A DNA stretch of 64,000 nt, from contig NZ_JNZO01000001.1 of assembly GCF_000717595.1 (NCBI RefSeq), forward strand, positions 310,001 to 374,000, given 5' to 3'. Each line of letters begins with the position of its first letter. The stretch's first letter is position 1. The translations under genes were made by a program, and so were the position numbers. The notes under the pieces were generated by a model. That model had not been told where the DNA came from. It ran no database searches and saw only the letters and a list, made by a program, of their open reading frames with translations. Source of the stretch: Streptomyces flavochromogenes. GTDB taxonomy: Bacteria; Actinomycetota; Actinomycetes; Streptomycetales; Streptomycetaceae. Positions 8,818-20,066 of the stretch are shown piece after piece.

Positions 8818-11031
8818 GTGGCATTACGGGACAACGACCCACGCCGGATCGGCGGGTACGCGCTCCACGACCGGCTGGGAGCCGGCGGGATGGGAACCGT
8901 CTTCCTGGCGCAGGCGGACTCGGGGCGGCCCGTCGCGTTGAAGATCGTGCACGAACAGTTCGCCGCCGACCCGGAGTTCCGCACGCGCTTCCGCCAGGAG
9001 ATTCGGGCGGCGCGCCGGGTCAGCGGCGCGTTCACCGCACCGGTCGTCGACGCTGACCCCGACGCCGCACGGCCGTGGATGGCGACGACATACGTCCCCG
9101 GGCGGACGCTCCGCGACCGCGTCGACTCCGAAGGGCCCCTCTCCGGGACGGAGTTGCGCGTCCTCGCGGTGGGCCTGGTCGAGGCGCTCCGCGAGATGCA
9201 CCAGGTGCGCGTGATCCACCGTGACCTCAAGCCCGACAACGTCCTGCTCACGGACGACGGCCCCCGGGTCATCGACTTCGGCATCTCCCGGGCGCCCGAT
9301 CACCGCACCATGACGGTCACCGGCCGCATCCTCGGCACACCTCCGTTCATGTCCCCCGAACAGCTCTCCGCCCCGCACCGGGTGACCTCGGCGACGGACG
9401 TCTTCTCCCTGGGCGCGGTCCTCTGCTACGCGACGACGGGCAAAGGACCGTTCGACGGCGGAAGCCCGTACATGACGGCGTACAACGTGGTCCACGAGCC
9501 GCCGGAGGTGGCGGAACTCTCCGGCACCGTCCGGGAGATCGTCCAGTGGTGCCTGACGAAGGACCCGGCGGAACGTCCGGGCCCCGACGACCTGCTGACG
9601 GCGTTCCGCACGGTGCCGGAGATCGAGTGGGGCCGCCGCCCACCCCTTCCGACGGTGGCCGGGCCGCACCCGCCCTCGCCCACCGAGCAGGCCCGCCGTC
9701 CCCGGTTCCGGCCCCGTCGGCAGGCCCTGGTGGCCCTGGCGACGGTGGTCGCCCTCGTCGCGGGGACGGGCGCGTACATGGGGTGGCGGGACATGACCGC
9801 ACCGGACGCCGCGGGCAGCGGCGGGCCGTCGGCCCCTGTCACCTCCCCGGCATCCCGCACGCCACAGGCACGGGTGCCGGACGCCTCCGTACTGGCGGCG
9901 AGCACGGCGTACAGCCCGGTGTACGGGGGTGATCCCGGCACCACCCACGCGTACGCCGACGCCCCCGGGCGCCGTCCGAAGGGCTGGCGGGCGTGGGCCG
10001 TCGGCACAGAGCTGAAGGGCTGTGTGTTCGTCGACGCGTCACTGGTCTGCACGGCACCGCACGACGTGACGCGGAAGGGAAGGCTCGTCCGGGTCGACGC
10101 GGCCACGGGACGCACGATCTGGTCGGTGCCGGCGGCGGTCGCGGAGGGGTGGGAGCCCGCGGTCGTCGGCGGGACGATCGCCGTCTCCACCACGGGCGGC
10201 CTGCGGGCCGTGGCCCTCTCCGACGGACACACGCTGTGGACCCGCGAGAAAGGGGACACTGTCGGCCGGCTGACCGCGTCCGGCGGAGTCTTCTACGGAG
10301 CGACGTTCGACGGGACCGTGTTCTCCGTCGACGCCGCCACCGGGGATCCGCGCTGGCGGCGCCCCGGAGTCGTCCAGGGGATCGGGTATCCCCGGGTGCG
10401 GATCTCGGGCGACCGCGTCCACGTCCTCACCATCAAGGACCCTCTCTCGGACGCGCAGACCGTCCTGAGCCTGCGCACGTCGGACGGCTCGACCGTGGCG
10501 ACGACGGCACTCCGGCGACCGTGCTTCCCCTGGGGGCTGACGGTGGTTCCGCCGCGCGACGGGGGCCAGCCCCCGGCCTACTTCTGCTGGGCGATGGGCG
10601 GCAACGGGCACCTTGTACAGCGGTCCGGCCGGAAGGAAGCCGAACTGGACCTCGCGAACCGGGGAATCGCCTCGCTCACGGTCGCCGAGCGCGGCCTGTT
10701 CGGCGTGGTCGAGGCCGATCGCCCGGACCACTCGTTCGCCCAGCTGGACGGCGTCACGGGCGGCCCGCTCTGGCAGCTGCCGCTCGGCCTCGCCTGCGGG
10801 CCGACCGACGCTCCCCCGGTGGTGACAGGTCAGCGGGCCTACGTCGTGTGCGGTACCGCCGGTGTCGTCGTCGACCTCACCCGGCACACCCTGACCGCCC
10901 GCTTCGTGCTGCCCGCGGGGATGAGCGACGCGGGCAACAGCGAGGCGGGGGTGATCGTGGCGGGCGGCCTCCTCTACGTCCAGACCCTCAAGGGCTGGGC
11001 GTCCCTCGACCCGTACGCCACACCGCTGTGA
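8818..11031 (+). CDS. Membrane Ser/Thr protein kinase with PQQ-like beta-propeller sensor
   Basis: The GTG at 8818, with GGGGACGG eight bases before it, gives 737 aa beginning just before the kinase domain as in its relatives. A GTG at 8728 is an alternative. Residues 12-280 are a Hanks kinase: glycine loop GAGGMG, catalytic Lys42, HRDLKPDN near 134 and DFG. A Pro-rich linker leads to one membrane segment (about 303-323). Residues 370-735 are outside the cell and carry repeated PQQ-propeller blades ('LVRVDAATGRTIWSV', 'VFSVDAATGDPRWRR', 'FAQLDGVTGGPLWQL'). The layout suggests a transmembrane sensor kinase with an unknown ligand. Confidence 0.92.
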   Translation: MALRDNDPRRIGGYALHDRLGAGGMGTVFLAQADSGRPVALKIVHEQFAADPEFRTRFRQEIRAARRVSGAFTAPVVDADPDAARPWMATTYVPGRTLRDRVDSEGPLSGTELRVLAVGLVEALREMHQVRVIHRDLKPDNVLLTDDGPRVIDFGISRAPDHRTMTVTGRILGTPPFMSPEQLSAPHRVTSATDVFSLGAVLCYATTGKGPFDGGSPYMTAYNVVHEPPEVAELSGTVREIVQWCLTKDPAERPGPDDLLTAFRTVPEIEWGRRPPLPTVAGPHPPSPTEQARRPRFRPRRQALVALATVVALVAGTGAYMGWRDMTAPDAAGSGGPSAPVTSPASRTPQARVPDASVLAASTAYSPVYGGDPGTTHAYADAPGRRPKGWRAWAVGTELKGCVFVDASLVCTAPHDVTRKGRLVRVDAATGRTIWSVPAAVAEGWEPAVVGGTIAVSTTGGLRAVALSDGHTLWTREKGDTVGRLTASGGVFYGATFDGTVFSVDAATGDPRWRRPGVVQGIGYPRVRISGDRVHVLTIKDPLSDAQTVLSLRTSDGSTVATTALRRPCFPWGLTVVPPRDGGQPPAYFCWAMGGNGHLVQRSGRKEAELDLANRGIASLTVAERGLFGVVEADRPDHSFAQLDGVTGGPLWQLPLGLACGPTDAPPVVTGQRAYVVCGTAGVVVDLTRHTLTARFVLPAGMSDAGNSEAGVIVAGGLLYVQTLKGWASLDPYATPL

Positions 11032-11040
11032 CCCCGCCCC

Positions 11041-11783
11041 CTACCCCTTCACCTTCCTCCGCGCCCGGAGCCACTCCTTGTTCATGGCGGAGATCGACGG
11101 CAGCGGGATCCCCTTCGGGCAGGCCGTCGCGCACTCCCCCGTCAGGGTGCATCCGCCGAAGCCCTCCGCGTCCATCTGGGCCACCATGTCGAGGACCCGG
11201 GTCTCGCGTTCCGGGGAGCCCTGGGGCAGCACGTTGAGGTGGTTGACCTTGGCGGAGGTGAAGAGCATCGCCGAACCGTTGGGGCAGGCCGCCACGCACG
11301 CGCCGCAGCCGATGCACTCGGCGTGCTCGAAGGCGGAGTCCGCGTCCGCCTTGGGGACGGGGGTCGCGTGCGCCTCGGGGGCCGAGCCCGTGGGGGCGGA
11401 GATGTAGCCGCCGGCCTGGATGACGCGGTCGAAGGCGGAGCGGTCGACGACCAGGTCCTTGACGACGGGGAAGGCGGAGGCCCGCCAGGGCTCGACGTCG
11501 ATCGTGTCGCCGTCGTGGAACGACCGCATGTGGAGCTGGCAGGTCGTGGTCCGCTCCGGCCCGTGCGCGTCGCCGTTGATGACGAGGCTGCACGCGCCGC
11601 AGATCCCTTCGCGGCAGTCGTGGTCGAAGGCCACGGGGTCCTCGCCGCGCAGGATGAGGTCCTCGTTGAGGGTGTCGAGCATCTCCAGGAACGACATGTC
11701 GGCGGAGATCCCGTCCACGTCGTAGGTGGACATCGCGCCGGGGGTGTCGGCGTTCCGCTGGCGCCAGACGCGCAGGGTGAGCC

Positions 11784-11787
<4 letters not shown>
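11041..11787 (-). CDS. sdhB: Succinate dehydrogenase/fumarate reductase iron-sulfur subunit
   Basis: This 248-aa subunit passes electrons from the flavin of SdhA to the membrane quinone site. The N-terminal ferredoxin domain has the [2Fe-2S] cysteines CREGICGAC and a fourth Cys some 15 residues on. The C-terminal domain holds [12 protein letters not shown] and [12 protein letters not shown] for the [4Fe-4S] and [3Fe-4S] centres. Its start overlaps the sdhA stop by four bases (ATGA), the last gene of sdhC-sdhA-sdhB. Confidence 0.96.
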
Positions 11788-13739
<1,952 letters not shown>

Positions 13740-13742
13740 GGA

Positions 13743-14468
13743 TCAGCTCACCACTCCGGTCATGACGGCGACGGGGACGGAGACGAAGCCCGCGGTCAGG
13801 ACGAGCGCGAGGGTGTCGGCGAGGCCTCGCAGGAGGCGCTCGCGGCGGGCGCTGCCGACGCCGAGGGTCTGGGCGGCGCTCCAGAAGCCGTGCCGGACGT
13901 GGAGGCCGACGGCGAGCATGGCGACGATGTAGATGACGTTGCCGTACCAGGTGGAGAAGGTGTCGACGACGTTCTGGTAGGGCTTGCCCTCCTCGAAACC
14001 GCCGGGGTGGACGGTGCCGGTGGTCAGGTCGAGGACGTGCCAGACGATGAAGAGGGCGAGGATGATCCCGCCCCAGCGCATGGTGCGGGTGGCGTACGAG
14101 GAGCGCTTGCGGCGGTGGACGTACGCGATGGGGCGGGCCCGCACGTCTCGGCGGCTGAGCTGGTACGCGGAGACGGCGTGGGCCACGACGGCGGCGAGGA
14201 GCACGATCCGGACGAGCCAGAGGGCCCACTCGTGGTGCAGGACGGGGGCGCCCATGACCCGCAGCCAGTGGCCGTAGGCGTTGAACTCCTCGGGGCCGAA
14301 GAAGACCTTCAGATTGCCGGCGACATGGGCGACGAGATAGCCGAGCATGAGCAGCCCGCTGACTGCCATGACCGTCTTCTTGCCGAGGGTCGACGACAGG
14401 AATCCGCGTGACGGTGTGGGGGACGGCGGGCGGCCCGCCGTCCGGTCCCTCGTGGGTGCCAGAGCCAT
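13743..14468 (-). CDS. sdhC: Succinate dehydrogenase cytochrome b subunit
   Basis: This 241-aa membrane anchor has about five hydrophobic helices ('KKTVMAVSGLLMLGYLVAHV', 'LWLVRIVLLAAVVAHAV', 'GGIILALFIVWHVLDL', 'IYIVAMLAVGLHVRHGF', 'ALVLTAGFVSVPVAVM') and helix-borne His residues suited to two b hemes. One subunit thus replaces the SdhC/SdhD pair. No ribosome site precedes the ATG. A -10-like TAGCGT ends 7 bases upstream, so the transcript may be leaderless. Confidence 0.93.
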   Translation of the reverse strand: MALAPTRDRTAGRPPSPTPSRGFLSSTLGKKTVMAVSGLLMLGYLVAHVAGNLKVFFGPEEFNAYGHWLRVMGAPVLHHEWALWLVRIVLLAAVVAHAVSAYQLSRRDVRARPIAYVHRRKRSSYATRTMRWGGIILALFIVWHVLDLTTGTVHPGGFEEGKPYQNVVDTFSTWYGNVIYIVAMLAVGLHVRHGFWSAAQTLGVGSARRERLLRGLADTLALVLTAGFVSVPVAVMTGVVS

Positions 14469-14475
14469 GCTCACG

Positions 14476-14506
14476 ACGCTAGGGCCGAAGGGCCCCAGAG
14501 GTCCAA
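14476..14506 (-). promoter_or_regulatory. Probable sdhCAB promoter
   Basis: On the minus strand TTGGAC (14506-14501) and TAGCGT (14481-14476) are 19 bp apart. The -10 box ends seven bases before the sdhC ATG, which predicts a start site at or next to the first codon. The long spacer is a weakness. Confidence 0.4.
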
Positions 14507-14527
14507 GACATGGTCCGGCTGATCTCG

Positions 14528-14542
14528 ATAGGCCTACCCTAT
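14528..14542. promoter_or_regulatory. LysR-type box between sdhC and its divergent regulator
   Basis: ATAGG-N5-CCTAT is a 15-bp interrupted palindrome with the T-N11-A spacing of LysR sites. It sits in the divergent region, 24 bases before the regulator's ATG. CCTACCCT occurs at 14533 and again at 14551, adding a possible second half-site. Confidence 0.6.
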
Positions 14543-14565
14543 GAAGGTCGCCTACCCTGGTGACC

Positions 14566-15477
14566 ATGCAGTTCCAGCAGCTCCTCTACTTCGTCGCCGT
14601 GGCCGAGACCCGTCACTTCACCCGGGCCGCCGAACGCGTCCATGTCTCGCAGCCCTCGCTCTCCCAGCAGATCAAAGCCCTGGAACAGGAGTTGGGCGCC
14701 GAGCTGTTCAGCCGAGCCCGGGGGAACATCACGCTCACCGACGCGGGTGAGGCCCTGCTGCCGCTCGCGCGCCGGATCCTCGCCGACACGGAGACGGCCC
14801 GGATCGAGGTGCAGGAGCTGGCCCAGCTGAAGCGGGGCCGGGTACGGCTCGGCGCGACGCCGAGCCTGTGCACGGGGCTGCTGCCGGACGTCCTGCGCAC
14901 TTTCCACGACCTGCACCCGGGGATCGAGCTCCTCATCGAGGAGGGCGGCTCGCACGATCTCGTACGGGAGCTGGCCCGCGGGGCCCTCGACCTGGCGCTG
15001 GTGGTGCTGCCGCTGCCGAGCCCGTCACCGGCCCTGACGACGGTGGAGCTGCTCCGGGAGGACCTGGTGGTCGTCTCCTCGGCCTCGGCCCCGGCGCCAC
15101 GCCGCCCGGTACGGATCACCGACCTGCGGGACCAGCCGCTCGTGATGTTCCGGCACGGCTACGACCTGCGGGAACTGACCGTGGCGGCCTGCCGGGCCGA
15201 GGGCTTCGAGCCGGCGTTCACGGTCGAGGGCGGTGAGCTGGACGCGGTCCTCGGGTTCGTACGGGCCGGGCTCGGGCTGGCGGTCGTCCCCGCGATGGTG
15301 GCGGCGCGGGCGGGCCGGGACCTCCGCGTGACCGCCCTGGCCCGGCCGGGCCTGCGCCGGACCATCGCCCTGGCGCACCGGAGCGACGTCGCACCGCCGA
15401 GGGCGGCGCGGGAGCTCCAGCGGATGCTGCTGACCTCGCGGCGGAGCGGCCCGGACCGGGCGGCGGGCACCGGCTGA
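14566..15477 (+). CDS. LysR family transcriptional regulator divergent from sdhCAB
   Basis: This 303-aa protein has an N-terminal winged helix ('FTRAAERVHVSQPSLSQQIKALEQELGAELFSR', residues 17-50) and a periplasmic-binding-like effector domain (about 90-290). ATG 14566 begins at the usual LysR start. A GTG six bases earlier is possible. Divergence from sdhC with a T-N11-A box between them suggests control of succinate dehydrogenase and of itself. The effector is unknown; a C4-dicarboxylate would be logical. Confidence 0.92.
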   Translation: MQFQQLLYFVAVAETRHFTRAAERVHVSQPSLSQQIKALEQELGAELFSRARGNITLTDAGEALLPLARRILADTETARIEVQELAQLKRGRVRLGATPSLCTGLLPDVLRTFHDLHPGIELLIEEGGSHDLVRELARGALDLALVVLPLPSPSPALTTVELLREDLVVVSSASAPAPRRPVRITDLRDQPLVMFRHGYDLRELTVAACRAEGFEPAFTVEGGELDAVLGFVRAGLGLAVVPAMVAARAGRDLRVTALARPGLRRTIALAHRSDVAPPRAARELQRMLLTSRRSGPDRAAGTG

Positions 15478-15585
15478 GGGGGTCGTCGCCCCGGCCCCCG
15501 CCGCTCCTCCCTCACCCCGGTCCCCCCTCCCGCACCCCCGTAAATCCGCGTGCGACAGACCGTCGGCGGCTGCGAGCATGCCTCC

Positions 15586-17760
15586 ATGGTCCACGCTCTC
15601 GAACACCTGGTCGTCCGGCACACCCGCCGTCTCCCCTCACCCGCCGGTCCGGCCGGGGACGGGGCCGTCGCCGCGCGCAGGTTCGACGCGGCCCTGATGA
15701 CCGCCGGGTTCAAGCTGTCGGGCGACCTGGTCGAGCGCCTGTCCGGGCTGGCCGGTCCCACGGTCGTCGAGACCGCCGTCCGCACCCTCGCGACCGTCCG
15801 TGAACTCGTCGGCGACCACGTGCGGCACAACGTCTACTTCGTCGACTTCCCGGACAACGTGCCGGACACGCTCGACTTCTGGAGGGCGTGCGTGGCCGAG
15901 GCGCTCGCCGACGACGGCACCCGCGCCCGCACCGTCGAGCAGCTGAGCGCCGGCGTCCTCGACCTGCTGACCCTCCCCTCGTACGGCCGCTACCGGCACA
16001 CGTACGAGGAGATGCTCTCCGTCCACGACGAGCTGATCGCGGCGGCCGGCGACCGGCTGACGGTGCTGCACCTCGGCGCGGACGCGGACACCGAGGTCAC
16101 CGCGCTGTATCTGGCCCTGGCCGGCAGCTCGACGCCACTCGGCGAGGAGCATCTGCGTGATCTGGCCGTGCTCGCCGAGCACTGCGCGGACGGCCCGCAG
16201 CCCGAGACGATCACGGTCCGGGAGAGCCGCGCCGTCGTCAACCACGCCCGGCTTCGGGTGGGCGCGACGCCGCTGCTCGACACCGTGACCGACGTGCTGC
16301 GGCTGGCCTGCGTCCTCGCGGACGGCGATGTCACCCTGCGCGAGCCCACCCGTTTCCGGGCGCTGTCCCGTCCCCACCGCCGCGTCCTGCTGGCGGGTCT
16401 CGACGCGGTGGTGGCCGCGTCCCCGGCGAAGCTGTCGGACGTGTCCGCGCACGCGGAGGCGTGGAAGCGCCTCGGGGAGCGCCTGCACCCCCACGAGTAC
16501 CCGCACTGGCCGTACGCCGCCGAGGTGTTCGCCGTCGCACGGGGCGAGCGGAAGGCGCCGTCGTTCGACAGTCGCGTGGAGGAGCTGCTGGAACGAGGGG
16601 AGGTCGCGGGCGCTGCGGAGCTGCTGGCCGCCGCCCCGGGCCGGCTGTTCCGCGCTCTGGATCGGCTGCTGCGCATCGCGGCGGAGGGCAAGCAGCGGGA
16701 GGCGGTCCTCGCGGCCGTCGAGCGGGCCGCGCCGGAGGTGTCGAGCCGAGTCGTCCTGTCGGTGCGCGAGCACCTGCAGAACCGCGCGGGCGGGAGCGGC
16801 GGCGTGCGCAGGGTCTTCGTGAACAGGGAGGGCAAGGCGTGGGTCGCCGACGACACGCGTCCGCCGCTGGAGGACAGCGACCGCGAGCGGCTCATCGCGG
16901 TGCTCGACGCCGAGACCCGACGCCGGCTCCCCTCCTCCGGGCACCTGTTGATCGACCCGGACGTCCTGGCCGTGGCCCTGCCGTTGAGCGGACGGGCGGC
17001 CTCGGCGGGGCTCGGCGTGCTGCCGCGCGGCTCGGTCTCGCCGGTCGAGGGGGAGCTGCTGCGTTTCTTCACGTACTGGCGGGAGGCGCGGCACACGACC
17101 GACCTCGATCTGTCGGCGCTCGTCCTGGACGCGGACTACTCGACCGTGACCTGGCTGTCGTACACGGCCCTGACGGACGTCGAGGGCCGGCACTCGGGTG
17201 ACATCACCGAAGCCCCGGACGGGGCTTCGGAGTTCATCGATCTGCGGCTCGGAGCGGTACGGGGCACGTTCATCGTGCCGCAGGTGCACGTCTTCTCGGG
17301 TGAGGGCTTCGACCAGGTGGCGGAGGGCTTCTTCGGCTTCATGCTGCGCGAGTCCGAGCAGCGTGGCCGGCCGTTCGAGCCGCGTACGGTGCGCATGAAG
17401 TCGGATCTGCGCGGCCCCGGCCGGGTGGCGTTGCCGCTCGCCTTCCGCCGGGACGACGAGGGCCGCTGGCACGCGCACTGGCTGCACCTGTACCTGAGGG
17501 GAACGCCGTCGGCGAACCAGGTCGAGGGGCACCGGGTGTCGATCGCGGTCCTGCTGCGAGGCCTGATGGGACGCACGTCCCTGACGGTCGGTCACCTCGT
17601 GGCGCTGATGGAGGAGTCGGGCGTGCGGACGACCCTGTGGGACGGCCGGACCGTGCCGGACGCCCCGGTCACCTACATCGGTCTGGAACGGCCGGACGGT
17701 CTCGCCCCCGGCTCGCGGGTGTTCACCCCGGAAAATCTGCGCGACCTGCTGCCCGCCTGA
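15586..17760 (+). CDS. Large TerD-like domain protein (MXAN_6230/SCO0854-type, RING-less)
   Basis: This 724-aa cytoplasmic protein starts at ATG 15586 with a weak ribosome site. The C-terminal part (about residues 505-655) has TerD-fold features: 'DLDLSALVLDADYST', then 'GRHSGDITEAPDGASEFIDL', then 'EGFDQVAEGFFGFMLRES'. The first 90 residues resemble the start of the MXAN_6230/SCO0854 family, but the Cys-rich RING-type finger I associate with that family is not found. TerD proteins bind calcium and act in tellurite and envelope-stress responses. The middle 350 residues are helical and match nothing I recognise. The family assignment is from memory. Confidence 0.65.
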   Translation: MVHALEHLVVRHTRRLPSPAGPAGDGAVAARRFDAALMTAGFKLSGDLVERLSGLAGPTVVETAVRTLATVRELVGDHVRHNVYFVDFPDNVPDTLDFWRACVAEALADDGTRARTVEQLSAGVLDLLTLPSYGRYRHTYEEMLSVHDELIAAAGDRLTVLHLGADADTEVTALYLALAGSSTPLGEEHLRDLAVLAEHCADGPQPETITVRESRAVVNHARLRVGATPLLDTVTDVLRLACVLADGDVTLREPTRFRALSRPHRRVLLAGLDAVVAASPAKLSDVSAHAEAWKRLGERLHPHEYPHWPYAAEVFAVARGERKAPSFDSRVEELLERGEVAGAAELLAAAPGRLFRALDRLLRIAAEGKQREAVLAAVERAAPEVSSRVVLSVREHLQNRAGGSGGVRRVFVNREGKAWVADDTRPPLEDSDRERLIAVLDAETRRRLPSSGHLLIDPDVLAVALPLSGRAASAGLGVLPRGSVSPVEGELLRFFTYWREARHTTDLDLSALVLDADYSTVTWLSYTALTDVEGRHSGDITEAPDGASEFIDLRLGAVRGTFIVPQVHVFSGEGFDQVAEGFFGFMLRESEQRGRPFEPRTVRMKSDLRGPGRVALPLAFRRDDEGRWHAHWLHLYLRGTPSANQVEGHRVSIAVLLRGLMGRTSLTVGHLVALMEESGVRTTLWDGRTVPDAPVTYIGLERPDGLAPGSRVFTPENLRDLLPA

Positions 17761-17853
17761 GTGTTACGGTCTTTCCGGGGCGAGGCCATGGAGAGGCTTC
17801 CTTCTCATACTCCAATGAAATAGCCTCTCCGCTTTCCTCCCCCGTCTCTCTTC

Positions 17854-17884
17854 CCGGCCTCCCCGCTTCGCGCGGGGAGGCCGG
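17854..17884 (+). terminator. Strong hairpin terminator between convergent genes
   Basis: A perfect 13-bp stem (CCGGCCTCCCCGC with its complement) and a 5-base loop are followed by TTTCGT. It ends the TerD-like gene and, read the other way, lies just past the stop of the c-di-GMP gene, so it can serve both. Confidence 0.85.
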
Positions 17885-17901
17885 TTTCGTACGTCCGGGT
17901 C

Positions 17902-20066
17902 TCAGACCGCGTCCGCCAGGAGCAGCGAGTGGATGCGGTCCGGGGCGCCGGGGCGGGCGTAGTACCAGCCCTGGGCCGTGTCGCAGCCGAGGTCGCGGAG
18001 CTGGCGGGCCTGCGCCCCGGTCTCCACGCCCTCGACGGTGACGGCGAGTTCCAGGCTGTGCGCCAGGGAGACGATCCCCTCGACGATCTTGAGGTCGACC
18101 GGGTCCACCGGATGCTGCTGCATGCCCCGGGTGAAGGAGCGGTCGAGCTTGAGGACGCTCACCGGCAGCCGGCGCAGATTGGCCAGGTTCGAGTAGCCGG
18201 TGCCGAAGTCGTCGAGCGCGATGTCCACGCCCATCTCGGCGAGCTGCCGCAGCGGCTTGAGCAGGTCCTCGTCGGCGCCGATGAGCGCCGATTCGGTCAC
18301 CTCCAGGCAGAGCGCGCCCGGTTCGAGCCCGGACCGTTCCAGGACGTCGACGGTGTCGGCGACCAGGCGCGGATGGTGGAGCTGCGTCGGGGAGAGGTTG
18401 ACGTTGATCCGCAGCGGTCCTCCGTCGGCGTGCCGGGCCTGCCAGAAGCGGGCCTGACGCACGGCCTCCTGGAGCACCCAGCGGCCGAGCGGCACGATGA
18501 GCCCGGTGTCCTCGGCGAGCGGGATGAACCGGTCGGGGCCGAGCACTCCGTGCTGCGGATGGCACCACCGTACGAGCGCCTCGGCGCCGTGCACGCTGCC
18601 GTCGTCGAGGTGGACGAGCGGCTGGTACTCGATGAAGAACTCGCCGCGTTCCAGCGCGGTCGGCAGCGCCGTGGTGAGGCCGTGCCGGGTGATGGCGCGG
18701 GCGTCTGCCTCCGGGTCGGCGAGCTCGAAGCGGTTGCCGCCGGCGGACTTGGCCCGGTACATGGTGATGTCGGCGCTCCGCAGCACCTCGGCCGGGGTGC
18801 GTTCGCCGGCCGGGCCCTCGACGACGCCCAGGCTGCCGCGGACGGTCAGTTCGCGGCCGTCGATGCGGAGGGGGTGGCGAGGGCGGCGAGGATGCGGTCG
18901 GCGAGTTCGGTGACGTCCTGTTCGCCGGCGGCACCGGTGGTGAGGGCGACGAACTCGTCGCCGCCGAGCCGGGCCACCATCTCGCCGGCGCCGGTGACGC
19001 AGCTCTGCAGCCGGTCGGCGACCTCGACGAGGAGCCGGTCTCCGGTGGAGTGGCCGAGGCTGTCGTTGATGACCTTGAAGCCGTCGAGGTCCAGGTAGCA
19101 GAGGCCGAAGCGGGCGTTGTCGCCGGGCGCGAGGGCCTTCTCCAGGCGCTCGAAGAACAGGGTCCGGTTGGGAAGCCCCGTCAGCGCGTCGTGGGTGGCC
19201 TCGTACCGCAGGCGCAGATGGAGCAGGCGCCGCTCGGTGGTGTCTTCCATGAGGGCCAGCTGGTACTGGGGGTTGCCCTCGGCGTCGCGGAGGAGCGAGA
19301 CGGTGAGGTTGGTCCAGAGAACCGTTCCGTCTCCGCGGTAGTACGGCTTCTCCACCCGGTAGTGCTCACGGTCGCCGCGGACCAGCTCGTCGTACAGCTT
19401 CCAGACGTGCGGGCCGTCCTCCGGGTGGACCCACTCGCTGACGTTCCGGCTGCGCAGCGGCCCCTCCATTCCGCCGAACATCCGGGTGAGGGTCTCGTTG
19501 ACCTCCAGGACGTTGCCGTCGAGGTCGGCGATGCCGATGCCGATCGCCGCCCCGTCGAAGACCGCCCGGAAGCGGCTCTCGGTGGCGTGCAGGGCGATCT
19601 CGGCGGCGCTGCGGGCGGAGAGCGCGGAGCGCGCGATGGCCTCCTGCTCGGCCCGGGTCCGCTCGCGCAGGGCCTGGGCGTAGCCGGTGGCCATCGCGTG
19701 CTGGAGCCGGGCGCAGCGGGCCCGGAGCTCCTCGGCCGGCAGGTCCGACTCCGTACCGCAGTAGAGCACCAGGTACGAGTCCACGACCCCGAGGCTGCGG
19801 CCGAGGGCGTCCGGGTCGGTGCAGTGGGCGGCGACGAGCGCCGCGCCGGTGCGCTGGGCCGGGGCCGTGTCGAACGGCCGGGCGTGCAGCGCCTCGTTCA
19901 GGGTCCGCGCCAGCGGCAGCAGATGGACCTCGAACTCGGCACGGGTCAGCGAGGTGGCGGTCACCGGGAAGATGGCACGGCTCCAGATGGTGACGAACCG
20001 CCTGAGTCTGTCCTCCGGGCCGTCGGCTTCGGCAACGCCGCCGGACGGCTGAGACGGGACCTTCAC
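17902..20066 (-). pseudogene. rmdA: RmdA-like PAS-GGDEF-EAL c-di-GMP enzyme, interrupted by one frameshift
   Basis: Two reading frames together spell one protein. The first (20066 to about 18870, GTG start) encodes an N-terminal helical domain, a PAS domain (about 165-285) and a GGDEF domain with intact GGDEF, then hits a stop at 18846. The second (to 17902) supplies the end of the GGDEF fold, from 'LRIDGRELTVRGSLGVV', and a full EAL domain with 'EALVRW' and 'DDFGTGYSNL'. The switch is at a run of five G (18870-18874, five C in the coding strand). A sixth base restores about 721 aa. The order and the sdh neighbourhood fit RmdA, a c-di-GMP phosphodiesterase/cyclase affecting development. It may be a real null or a homopolymer sequencing error. 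Confidence 0.85.

Noticed and set aside
17785..17832. GAGAGGCT/AGCCTCTC inverted repeat after the TerD-like gene as an attenuator
   Set aside because: Loop of 22 bases and no T-run; the much stronger terminator at 17854 accounts for termination.
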